A stretch of DNA of 11,319 nt from Conidiobolus incongruus B7586 (Eukaryota; Entomophthoromycota; Entomophthoromycetes; Entomophthorales; Conidiobolaceae), in NCBI GenBank assembly GCA_000697335.1, contig JNEM01000159.1, forward strand, positions 1-11,319, written 5' to 3'. The position numbers and the translations under genes were made by a program. This document shows, piece after piece, positions 1 to 8,952 of the stretch; position 1 is the first letter of the stretch, and each line of letters opens with the position of its first letter. The notes under the pieces were generated by a model. It searched no databases and was not told the DNA's origin. It saw only the letters and a program-made list of their open reading frames with translations.

Positions 1-2085
1 AAAACTATTATTTAAAAAACAAATATAATTATTAAAGAAGAGTTATTTTATATTATTTTTTGATATAATATAATATTATTTTAGTTATATTATTTTATAA
101 TTTAATTTTTCTTTAATAAAACATATTATTTTTTTATTATAAAAAATGATAATTTTTTCTTTTACTTGTAATTTTTTAATTAAATTTTTTAAACATTTTT
201 TTCTAATATTAGTTGGTAAAATATAACCCTTAACTAAGTTTTTAAAATATTTGTTTTTTTTTGATAAAAAAAGATAAAATTTATATATAATTATAAAATA
301 TTAGCATATTAAAAAAACTCAACTTTTCTTATTTTTATTTATCTTTTCAAATCATTTTGGAAAAAATTTAAATATATCTTATTATAGCAAGTATAATTTA
401 TATAGCAAATGTAAAGATATATATCATAAAGCTTTTAGTTTACATAATAATTTTAAAATTGCTGGATAATTTAAGTTTTTATCAAAATCAATTATAATGA
501 GGGTAATAAGGAACTCTACCATTGTTTTATGCTAGGCATAGCAAAAAATAAAACTAATAATGTGATTTTATTGAATATTTTATTATTTTTGGTTTGAGAA
601 AAGAAATACTAGATAATTAGTTTATTCTAAAAGATTTTAACAAGGCAGCAGCTATCTTAGAGTAGATTATAGGTTAAAGTCTGTGAATTATCATTTTGGG
701 TCATATTTGAGAACATTTGAGCATATTTTTCAAAATAAAAAAGGAAAATCAAGAATCAGGACAATATTGAGTTGTCCGAATAATTTAAAAATATTAATTC
801 ATATTCAAAAATTTTTCAATATTTATTTGTATCAAATGTTTAAAAACTAAATCAGTTATAATAATCTTTGTTGGTTAATATTAACAACATTATATTTGTT
901 GCTAAGAAATATTTTCATATATTTTATAAGATATTCTTAATTTAAATTCAGGAGGAAAGTATTAATTAATCTTAATGTAGATCAATTCAATTTATATGTA
1001 ATATATTTGTCAAATGATCTGAGGAATAAATATACGTTTATTAAATCAAGTTTTTCAGCATAATGTTTAAATTATAATTAAAGCTCTCTAATGCCTACAA
1101 TTAAGTTGATAAAAAATAATGATTAGACAGAATTGATGTAACTATCGATAGTGTCACTATATAATCCAAATATTTAATTTCGAAGAATATCAAACATTTG
1201 AACTGTAATTGCAGTATTAAAACATATTCTGATACTGTTAGTATCAATACCTTACACGAATCTTTTTTGTAAAATAAACTATTTATTCTAAAAGATAATT
1301 TTGAAATTATAAACGGTATATTGGTAAACTGGAGAATAAATTAATATTTTATAATTTATTAATAAATAAACGATACTTAATATTCTATTATGAAAACTAA
1401 ATTCGTAAATTTAAAAAATAATATTCAATTATAAATTACTATAATTAAATATTTAGAATATATATATATATTTGAATATCCAATATTAAAATCATTTTAA
1501 GTTCAATACTAGATTTTAAAAAAGATGCATGATTTGATAAATTATCACTATATTTTGATGTTGAAACTTTATAATATTTTAATTTATGCAAATTTTAAAA
1601 AATACAATATTAAATTTTTAAAAATAAATTAATTATTGATTTAATAATAATTAAATATTAAGTATTTATTTAATATTAAGGATATTGTAATAATATTTTT
1701 AAACAATTTATATTATAATGATAGAAAATATACACCTAAAATATATATTGAGTATTTACTTTTTTTTCTAAAAATAAAAACATGCTCAATCAATTGACAA
1801 ATATATTATAATTTAAGTATTAAATTGTATATCAACTGAATTAGTAATAATCTAAGATATTTTCGATTAGTCAATTAACAGTAAATAATTAACATGATCA
1901 GCAAAAGATTAAATTTAGCAGATCTAAAACAATTATCACAACAAATTTTTAAATATGAAATTTATTCCTATATGTCTATCTTTGATTATATCATATTTTT
2001 GTTTTAATGAATAAATTAAATTTTTAGTAAACTAAAAAACTCACTAGTGAACATGCTTAAATAATTATTTGACTATCGAATGATT
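1..2085. other. AT desert, no gene seen
   Basis: This stretch, more than four-fifths A+T by eye, lies downstream of the subtilase (its 3' flank is at the right end). It has homopolymer runs and only short open frames, one of which (minus strand around 420-520, starting MVEFLITL) is about 31 codons and within chance. No tRNA, rRNA or transposon end was recognised. Small hairpins (GGACAA/TTGTCC at 759-777; the palindrome ACTATCGATAGT at 1141-1152) are unremarkable. Confidence 0.55.
1458..1472. repeat. AT dinucleotide microsatellite
   Basis: A short alternating A/T run lies in the left AT desert. It is ordinary simple sequence with no feature attached. Confidence 0.6.
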
Positions 2086-3370
2086 CTATAATGAGTATGC
2101 TATAAGATTGGGCGATCCTAAAATATCCCCTGATATAATATTTTCTGTTGCTTTGGATACTAGTAAATCATATATATTTTTAGGTGATAGTGAAGGTACT
2201 TGACTTAGGTAAATGGCTGCTATTCCTGCTACATGGGGAGCTGCTTGACTAGAACAGATCATTCATATATTTGTTAATGATATAAAATTAAATAAGTTAG
2301 GATTAATTACCTTGTGCCAGTATATGACAATTGTGAATTGGTACCAATATTTCCTGTAGAAATAACTCTATCCCCTGGTGCAAAAAGTCTGACACAAGAT
2401 CCAAAATTGCTTTCTTTGTCAATATTATTAGAACGATCAATACTTCCCACAGCGAATGCATATTCAGAGCTTGCGGGAGAATAACTGCAAGCATCTCCAT
2501 GACTGTTTCCGGCAGCTCCTATTACTGGAATTCCAGCGGCATACGCTTGTTGAATAGCGTAGTTTAAACCGACATTAGTCTCACCCTCCAAAGATAAGTT
2601 AATGACTGATGGTCTTTTGGTTTGACGTACACGGCTAATCACCCAATGGATTGCTTCAATAGCAACTGCAGCATCACCTGAACCCACACGATCCAATATC
2701 TTAACACCTTTGATATTACATTTTTTAGCAACTCCATAAGTCCTCCCACCTACAATTCCGCTTACATGAGAGCCATGACCGTAAAGATCTAGATTTTGTT
2801 CAGAAGTCACAAAATTGAAAGATTCAGCACGACCGTCGAAATCTGAATGAGCCGTATTAACTCCAGAATCTAAGACGTACACATCCACACCTTGCCCCAA
2901 ATAACTGGTATATACGTATTCATTAGGGGGATGAACATCTTTATGTGAAATTCTTGCCAATCCATCGTTAGGAGGATTTACTTGAACTGTAGCAGCTCTC
3001 AATTTGATATTTCTATCGATGAACAAAACATCATCTAACTGACTCAATTTGTGTAAATTACGAGGACAGGGCAGAGTAACTAGGGTGACTGATAACAAAT
3101 CAAAGCTGACAATCCCATCAAGTACATCATCCAATTTAAGATCACTCAGTAATGTTTCAGCAGTATCAGTAATAATATGCAATACTAGTAAAAATTAGGA
3201 TTAGTATCAACTATATGGTATATTCAAATAATGTTAATACATGAGTGTAAACTATTGTATTTAACCCCCATAACGCATTCCCCATGACCTATTTTTGAAA
3301 GGGAAGTAGACCAAACTATATTCAACAAAATCAAAAATATAGAAAATTTAAAAATATTAGTAAATATCAT
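2086..3370 (-). CDS. Secreted proteinase K-like subtilisin (peptidase S8) with I9-like propeptide
   Basis: The predicted role is a secreted serine endopeptidase. Exons are 3370-3241, 3184-2311 and 2248-2086, with introns of 56 bp (3185-3240) and 62 bp (2249-2310). The joined frame gives 388 aa ending at TAG 2088-2086. Residues 1-25 are a signal peptide (MIFTNIFKFSIFLILLNIV...). Residues about 31-106 match an I9-type inhibitory propeptide, and the mature enzyme should begin near residue 110, before GLARIS. The catalytic triad is visible: Asp149 in VLDSGVN, His180 in GHGSHVSG and Ser335 in GTSQAAPHVAG. The oxyanion Asn270 lies in GAAGNS. Spacings of 31 and 155 residues agree with proteinase K. 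Cys276 and Cys307 are 31 apart and sit in DACSYSP and FGSCV, as in the aqualysin Cys163-Cys194 disulfide. The end (SPNLIAYSL) matches the family's usual C-terminus. The start was chosen because only this exon supplies a signal peptide in frame. No inactivating change is seen. The exact substrate is unknown. Confidence 0.95.
2249..2310 (-). other. Intron splitting the catalytic serine codon of the subtilase
   Basis: Read on the minus strand, the donor is ACAAG|gtaatt and the acceptor is tgttctag|TCAAGC, with an ATCCTAAC-like branch site near the 5' end. Reading through the donor hits TAA within two codons. Splicing joins AG to T to make the catalytic Ser (GTSQAAPHVAG), which makes this intron essentially certain although it was inferred by eye. 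Confidence 0.92.
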
Positions 3371-3892
3371 CGTGATGAAAAGAATCAAGAGAATAAAAAA
3401 AAGAAAAATAAATAAACTTATAAAATGAAAATCAATTACAACACCCCCATTATATAAACTAAAATATATTTAAAATATTTTCAACGGTAATTTTATTAAG
3501 ATTAACAGAATATCAACTAACTAAAATAAAATTTGGTCAATTTAAAATTTCCTATTAAATCCGAATCTAAATCAAGTAAATTTATTTAATGCAATATTCA
3601 AAAAATTATATATTGTTATACTAGATCATCCTTTATTATTTTTGTCTGATATTAAACATTCCATTATTTTTAACTTATTAAGTATAGTTTATTAACGTAT
3701 TTTATTTTATATATTTGAATTATTTTTAAATTTAAAATTATCCTACTTTTTATACTTAAAAATTAATTTATTTTTAACTAAATATAATCAAATGATATCT
3801 AATTCCGACTGTAATTAATAACTATTTTTTTAAATAATTTTGATATTGAACTATTAGATGTTTTAATATATTTATATATATGTTTCCTTCAG
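3371..3892. other. Subtilase 5' spacer, no gene seen
   Basis: This AT-rich spacer lies upstream of the subtilase. Apart from the TATA-like box and the pyrimidine-rich leader, no coding frame, RNA gene or repeat could be supported on either strand. Confidence 0.5.
3450..3457 (-). promoter_or_regulatory. TATA-like box upstream of the subtilase
   Basis: TTATATAA ends 79 bp upstream of the subtilase ATG. It is followed on the coding strand by ATGGGGGTG, the longest G run in this AT-rich spacer, and then by a pyrimidine-rich leader (ttttcttttttttattctc) up to the ATG. Position and context fit a core promoter. In DNA this AT-rich, TATA-like words are common, so this is a candidate only. Confidence 0.35.
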
Positions 3893-4306
3893 TTATTGGT
3901 TATTACTTTTATGGTTATTGAACGGATAGCATTGGTTAATCGTACTTGAAAATAATTCCTTACTATGGTTTTGATTTGAACTGTGATGGATATTCAACAA
4001 ATTGAGTTATTGGAAAATTAATCAATTAGATCCATGTTTCGGCACGTTGAATATTTGATTTATAGTTGATGGACTATAATTGATGATTGCAGGTGGAAGT
4101 GGAAATGGTAAACCATAAATATTACTCATAGTTTGAAGTGATCATTAATAGAAATTGAATTTCATTAAGATTTTGACAATTTTATACATTTTCAAAATGA
4201 TTACCAAGTTTTTAACTTTATTACTTGTGTAAGATTGATAACCGGCAATGTTAAGTTGAAGATTTTTTAATTGCAAATATAAATCTAATGGTTGTTGATT
4301 TTTAAT
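3893..4306 (-). pseudogene. Unrecognised coding-like frame, small exons or decayed gene
   Basis: One minus-strand frame carries three coding-like stretches with few stops between them. The first (4306-4145) includes LYLQLKNLQLNIAGYQSYTS. The second (4129-4022) is MSNIYGLPFPLPPAIINY followed by SPSTINQIFNVPKHGSN. The third (4006-3893) includes NQNHSKELFSSTINQCYPFN. Four stop codons separate these stretches over about 138 codons, where roughly a dozen would be expected by chance at this base composition. A 63-bp intron at 4125-4187 (donor AAAAT|gtataa, branch ctattaat, acceptor ctatgag) would join the first two in frame. The Pro/Asn/Ser-rich content resembles the tail of the Myb/SANT gene that ends 114 bp upstream, so this may be a duplicated or lost 3' part of such a gene. 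I do not recognise the product. Chance remains a real alternative. Confidence 0.3.
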
Positions 4307-4420
4307 TTAGTGCGCCATATGATATTTTAAATTCAAAATTGATTTATAAATTTTTATTGATTGATTTTTAATATAGTTAAATTAATTTAGCTTTTTATAA
4401 ATACAAATATTTTTAAGGTA

Positions 4421-5530
4421 TCAATTATAAGAATTGAAAGGATGATAATGATTACTATTATTTGACTGGGGTCCTCTATTAGACAAATGAATCGAATTTG
4501 ATGATGAATAAAAGATAGTTGGGTTGGTATTGTGATTCACTGATGTCGAGGTTTGGTAATTGTTCGTATTATTAGGATTATGATCTGGACCTGTTTTGTC
4601 CTGTATTGCTTGAATCAACTTGCCTAATAAAATAATTTGCTGTTCTTGATTGGATTTCCATTGAGCGCGATATTGTTGTAATAAATTTGCAAATTCTTCA
4701 GCGTTTAAATTCTCTATGGGTGCTCTCGTTGGTATTGAATTTGGCATGCTAATTGGATAGTATATGAATTAGTGAATGGCATTTCATTTAATATGTAACC
4801 ATACTTACATAATATTCGAATTATCCACAGTACTCGAAACAGATGTATTCATAATATTGCTAATATTATTAATGTTTGTATTTTGATTAATATCGGATAC
4901 TGATGAATTGTTATTAGGGAAATTCATTGGTGATTGTGTGCTATTTGAAGTGCTATTTAGCTTTGATCTGCATAATTGAACTTGTTGATTCGGAATATTG
5001 TAAGGATTGATACTGGCAGCAAGTGGAGAGGGAGTAGCAGATTGTGATAAATTTGGTTGTAGAGTAGCATGAGGTGGTAGTGCAGAAGATGGACTGGGAT
5101 AATATCGCTTAGGTCTTGAAGGATGCAAGCCTTGCAAATTACCCACATATTTCACCATTTTACCCAATTCATCCAAACAACTGTCATTATGTAACAAATT
5201 CTACTATCATTAAATTTTATATCCAATTGATACTAAATGAATTTAAATACCTTATATTGAGCTTTTAAATTTTTCCACTTTATTTTACATTGTAAAGGTT
5301 CTCTTAATAAACCCTTCGCCTTAATATACTCACTGACTTGATCCCAAAAAGTAGAAGGGACACCTAATTCTCCACTCGGTAAATCTTGGTAATTATTATG
5401 TATATTAATGATTCCTTGCATTAATATTATACATTCGTTATCCGTCCAAATATTTCTAGCTTTAATAAAATATAAATTGATTATTTATATTAAATAAGTT
5501 GAATATACCTTTAGAAATAGCTTTAGGCAT
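4421..5530 (-). CDS. Myb/SANT-like (trihelix-type) DNA-binding protein
   Basis: This is probably a nuclear DNA-binding protein, or a factor domesticated from one; its target is unknown. Exons are 5530-5509, 5459-5251, 5200-4809 and 4748-4421, with introns of 49, 50 and 60 bp. The joined frame is 316 aa and ends at TGA 4423-4421. Residues 8-77 form a Myb/SANT-like three-helix domain with Trp12 (IWTDNE), Trp46 (TFWDQV) and Trp69 (CKIKWKNLKAQYK), the usual aromatic spacing. An acidic helix (residues 81-96) follows, then a basic RPKR at 106-109 that could serve in nuclear import. Residues 110-222 are a low-complexity Pro/Ser/Asn/Gln linker. Residues 223-260 form an amphipathic Gln-rich helix (NAEEFANLLQQYRAQWKSNQ...) likely to mediate self-association. 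The Asn/Ser/His-rich tail ends the protein. The start is the ATG of a 22-nt first exon that completes the first SANT helix in frame. No damage is seen. Confidence 0.85.
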
Positions 5531-5768
5531 AATGAATAAAGTATTATTATTTTTTTAAAAAAAATTAATAATAAAAAATTCCAGAGAATTTGACACCAAT
5601 TAAATGAAACAATATTTAACAAATGGAATTAAGTATATATCACTTGAAAATATATTGGTTGTAGCAATATATTTATAATAATTTTATATAATATAAATGT
5701 ATGTAATTATAGAATAGTTAATGTTTTAAATTTTATCAATGTAGGGTATATAGTTTAATCTTAATTTA
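5531..5768. other. Spacer upstream of the Myb/SANT gene
   Basis: This is AT-rich sequence, more than four-fifths A+T by eye, with homopolymer runs. It should contain the promoter of the minus-strand Myb/SANT gene, but no convincing element stands out from the background. Confidence 0.4.
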
Positions 5769-5981
5769 TCATATTCCTTTTTTATTTAAATTATGGGATT
5801 TGTTTTGATTAAAAGACATTTGTTTGAGAATATTTAAAACTGAATTTGGTACATAATTATATGATATTTTATCTAGTATTAATAAAAATAATTGAAAATC
5901 GTAAATTTCATCATTTGGGTTTAATTTTAAAATACTCAAAAAATCATATGCCTTAATTGTTTTTAATTTTATAATTTTTTT
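5769..5981 (-). other. Open 70-codon coding-like stretch with helical, PAH-like pattern
   Basis: A stop-free minus-strand frame ends at TGA 5771-5769. It has no good upstream ATG, so it would have to be a 3' exon or a remnant. A possible acceptor (caattaag|GCATATG) lies at its start. The peptide contains AYDFLSILKLNPNDEIYDF, then QLFLLILDKISYNYVPNSVL and NILKQMSF. The spacing of F-L, Y-x-x-F-L and the V-x-x-x-L-x-x-M-x-F end resembles a paired amphipathic helix (Sin3 PAH) or harmonin-homology fold; this is a pattern impression only. Further upstream (to about 6420) short coding-like pieces occur in changing frames, as in a decayed gene. At this base composition about one or two open stretches of this length are expected by chance in a window of this size. 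Confidence 0.28.
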
Positions 5982-7202
5982 TCACTATTTATTTGAATTG
6001 ATAATAACAGGTTGAATTGAATTGAAAACCGCTTAATTTTAGTTAAATATATTTAGTTAATATATGTTTAAAAAATGTATTAATTAAAATACATTGTAAC
6101 TAAAGCTCTCAGCATCAATTATTATCAGCAACAATATTAATTTGAATTATATATAAATTTTAGCGAGGCAATAGATTTATTAAATTACTCAGTAAGATAA
6201 AATTCTGAGTGTTAAAATGATAAAATTCAATCAATTTACATTATTATTATTCATAAATCTATAAAACACTGTCAGCAATGATTTAACATTTATTACTTCT
6301 AAATATGCCATTTATTACTTTATTTGACAATTTGAAAAATTTAAAAATTGCATTAAAATTTTTAAAAGTAGGTATAATCAAACCGGCTTGTATAATAAAT
6401 TTTTGAATTACTTATGGTAATAATAGATCTATTACTTCATTTCTAATTATATATTTTTGTATAATCCTTCAATAATTTTAAATATAATGGTATAAATATC
6501 AAAAATTTAATTTTAAGGAATTCATGAAGCATCAATATATACCATATAAACTTTTATAATATTTAAAATTAGCACAATTGGAATACAGTTTTATTTAATG
6601 GGATTTAATGGAGAATTATTCTTATTATGATTAATAGAATTTAGATATTTACATTTTTGATATTATTATTTGTTCATGAATTAGACTGTTTTAGATTTCA
6701 CCGAAATATTATTACTAGATTGCCATTATTGAGATTTTAATGTGACAAATATACTGGACTGTTCTACATGGTATTTAAAAAAATAGATTTGGAAATGGTA
6801 GTGTGCTATAAATGCGTATAGTTTAACATTACTTAATCAATATTCTTAAGTAATTATAATTTTTATTTGAAGAAATATCTCTCAACATCACTTATTTACT
6901 CTACTAGAAACCAACATATTTTCCTTCAATAATCAAGAGGTGGATTTAACTGAATAAAAGGAAATTAAATTTGGGCAATACTTGGAGTAATTTATTCAGC
7001 TAAAACATTATCATAAAAGATGCCCGATTGTATAATTTAATAGTAAATCAATGGTTACAGATAAGGTAATAAGTGATTAGCAAAACTGAAAAATAAAAAA
7101 ACTAAAAAGATATTTCTTTTGATAATACAGGTAAAATGTATTATACCAACCTACAAAAATAAATTTTAGTTTAGATTTAATGAAATTTAAGAATATTTTG
7201 AA
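5982..7202. other. AT-rich spacer with scattered coding-like scraps
   Basis: No intact gene was found. Short coding-like pieces occur on the minus strand (for example 6411-6283, including QAGLIIPTFKNFNAIFKFF). On the plus strand, 6871-7080 holds an interrupted frame with NNQEVDLTE and FIQLKHYHKRCPIV. AT-rich DNA readily translates into I/K/L/N/F/Y-rich peptides, so most of these are weak. The plus-strand piece may be the worn 5' part of the gene remnant starting at 7203. Confidence 0.3.
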
Positions 7203-7953
7203 ATGCTTTGTCAAAAGTACACAGCCGCTTTCCAAAGGTCGGATCACATTGGAATGCATTATGTGGATAAAGCTATCCTTCAAGTTCTTATGATATCGAA
7301 TGCAGTTATTAATATGGATATACTAATAAGTATGAGACTGGAGCTAAGTATGTCCAAACTCTTAGAAAATCTTGCTGCCGATGAGGAAATGATTCAAGAT
7401 GTAATACCAGCTTATAAATGTGATTTTAATATGACAGAAATTCCTGAATATTTGCGTCCTGAATTGAGAAATAGAGTATTTGGTAATATTGCAGGTCCTG
7501 GTACTTTACTATTTTCTCTAAGGTGAGCCGATAAGAATACTACTAATACTACTAATACTATGATTGCAGATTGTTTAGCGTATGGCTTCAATAATGGAGA
7601 TCGTAGAAGAATTATAAATGTCATTGAACATCAAACTGATTCAAATATTGTTCTTTTATGATTGGTGACAAATGAAGAGAATGAGTGTTATATATATTTT
7701 GAACATGAAGGTAAAATATTAGTTCAAAAGCCAGTTGTTAGATACTCAATACTCAAACTGCTAAACAAACTCTAAATTTGGGACAAGTTCTCAAAAGCTT
7801 GCTTGAAAGACACAGCTTATATCTCAAAACAGAGAAGCTGCAAGTGTTTTTCATCAACTTTGTGTAATCAAAATTGATTTATCAACAATTAAATATGATC
7901 ATCCAACTTCAGCATTATCTTCATCTTCATCTTCTTGCTGCATCATATTTTAA
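7203..7953 (+). pseudogene. Unrecognised, probably decayed protein gene with CaaX-like tail
   Basis: The first stretch opens with ATG at 7203 and runs 107 codons (MLCQKYTAAFQRSDH..., then EYLRPELRNRVFGNIAGPG and TLLFSLR). It uses mixed, non-AT-biased codons and looks truly coding. A good 47-bp intron follows (7523-7569: donor CTAAG|gtgagc, repeated tactaat branch words, acceptor gattgcag). Beyond it, coding-like text continues in pieces (AYGFNNGDRRRIINVIEHQT, NEENECYIYFEHEGKILVQK, QTAKQTLNLGQVLKSLLER). The last open piece, 7807-7953, reads QNREAASVFHQLCVIKIDL, passes through a Ser run and ends in CCIIF and TAA. That end resembles a prenylation (CaaX-type) signal. The frame is broken in a few places, so a full product is unlikely, although a short spliced 114-aa product is possible. 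I do not recognise the family and see no GTPase, longin or polymerase motif. Lower-complexity AT DNA flanks it on both sides. Confidence 0.5.
7918..7935 (+). repeat. TCTTCA trinucleotide-type repeat coding serines
   Basis: Three TCT-TCA-like units (TCTTCATCTTCATCTTCT) encode the serine run just before the CCIIF tail in the preceding gene remnant. The short repeat is prone to slippage. Confidence 0.7.
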
Positions 7954-8310
7954 ATTTTTAATTTACTTTTTAAAATAAATAATATTTTATAAAAATTGAT
8001 TTTAATTGTTGTATATTGATTGTATTAAATGATTTAAAAAGAGTTCTAACAATATTAACATTGGTCAAATGTAATATAGAATTTATCAATTATTTTTTTG
8101 GAATATTTCTAATTAAAAAATTAAATAAAATAAACTTCAATGATTGTGTTGTGTTTTATAATAAGCTTTGTAAATGAGATCATTGTTAGAACAGTACTTG
8201 TAATATGATTTAGTAAATTATTTATTAATCCTGCTATTTAACATATTGGGACTATATATCTTAGAACTTACTGTTGAGACATTGTAGTAGAATATCCAAA
8301 AAGAAAAAAA
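7954..8310. other. AT-rich spacer, no gene seen
   Basis: This stretch between the gene remnant and the next coding-like piece holds no convincing frame or RNA. An 11-bp inverted repeat (GTTCTAACAAT at 8043-8053 and ATTGTTAGAAC at 8182-8192) is not backed by target-site duplications. Confidence 0.45.
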
Positions 8311-8445
8311 CTACTTTCTATCTTTATCACTTTCAGGTTTAAATAGTTGATTCAATGAATGATATGGGATTTGGTTATAATCTAACAAAGAGTATCCTTT
8401 AATTATAGACTGACAAAGTAAGCTTAAAATAGAAATAAAATTGGT
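8311..8445 (-). other. Terminal-exon-like open stretch, product unknown
   Basis: A 44-codon minus-strand frame ends at TAG 8313-8311 and contains LLCQSIIKGYSLLDYNQIPY and HSLNQLFKPESDKDRK. The balanced residues (P, G, H, D, E, Q) and charged, polar end look more like a genuine C-terminus than random AT translation. Possible acceptors are ctattttaag (exon from 8422) and tttgtcag (exon from 8409). The same frame upstream toward 8940 has coding-like patches (GFKYSKSINIVSVIKLM, YLNICLLAYYSKLLKISDW, the latter faintly TPR-like) but about a dozen stops, so it may be an old remnant or chance. No family was recognised. Confidence 0.27.
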
Positions 8446-8839
8446 TTAACTATCAAACTAGAATAGATGATTAATTCTGAAACACAACAATTATAACAGA
8501 TAAACATTGGGCATTTAAGTATATTTTATTTAAAAATAATAGTATATGTTAATATTATTCAAAATTAATTCAAATTTTAAAATCATATTTAAGATTTAGA
8601 AATTTTCAATAGTGATCAATTTAATGCTAGAGCTATTGTAAAATTGTACCAAGTATCAAAATAACCAGTCACTTATTTTCAATAATTTTGAATAATAGGC
8701 TAATAAACATATATTTAAATAAAGCATTATCATAAGTTTTATAACAGAAACAATATTAATTGACTTTGAGTATTTAAAACCATGATATAATAAGTTTTAA
8801 GCGTTAAAATTTTATATTGAAGTTTCGAATAATTCAATA

Positions 8840-8881
8840 ATGGTGAATGGTCCCATAAAACAAAACGATAGAAAATTCTAG
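8840..8881 (+). promoter_or_regulatory. Short upstream ORF before SNRNP27
   Basis: ATG at 8840 opens a 13-codon frame (MVNGPIKQNDRKF) closed by TAG at 8879. It sits 71 bp before the chosen SNRNP27 start. It would matter only if transcription starts upstream of 8840, which the sequence cannot show. An additional ATG at 8890 is in frame with SNRNP27. Confidence 0.3.
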
Positions 8882-8952
8882 ATATTAATATGTTGATGGG
8901 TGGAGAAATTCCAAGGGTGAAATTTTCAAGTAACGTAATTGAAAAATTAGTA

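Noticed and set aside
2303-2500. Open frame antisense to, or frame-shifted within, the subtilase.
   Set aside because: It lies inside a well-supported subtilase exon and is a shadow of it.
4957-5148. 63-codon frame overlapping exon 3 of the Myb/SANT gene.
   Set aside because: Shadow frame of the low-complexity linker; no domain and no splice support.
7077-7283. 68-codon minus-strand frame over the start of the 7203 gene remnant.
   Set aside because: Its open part is antisense to the coding-like plus strand, and the rest is Phe/Lys/Ile-rich text typical of AT-rich DNA.
7807-7953. Identification of the CCIIF-ending piece as YKT6 or a Ras-family GTPase.
   Set aside because: Only the last residues resemble those proteins; no longin, SNARE or GTP-binding motif is visible in the preceding sequence.
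8043-8192. 11-bp inverted repeat bounding 150 bp, MITE-like.
   Set aside because: No target-site duplication and no second copy in the window; inverted matches of this length are expected by chance at this composition.
6481-8940. Possible alternative genetic code (TAA/TAG read as Gln), since several frames look coding if TAA is glutamine.
   Set aside because: The three intact genes use CAA/CAG for Gln and contain no in-frame TAA or TAG, and SNRNP27 stops at TAA where the family ends. In DNA this AT-rich, ignoring TAA makes any frame look open.
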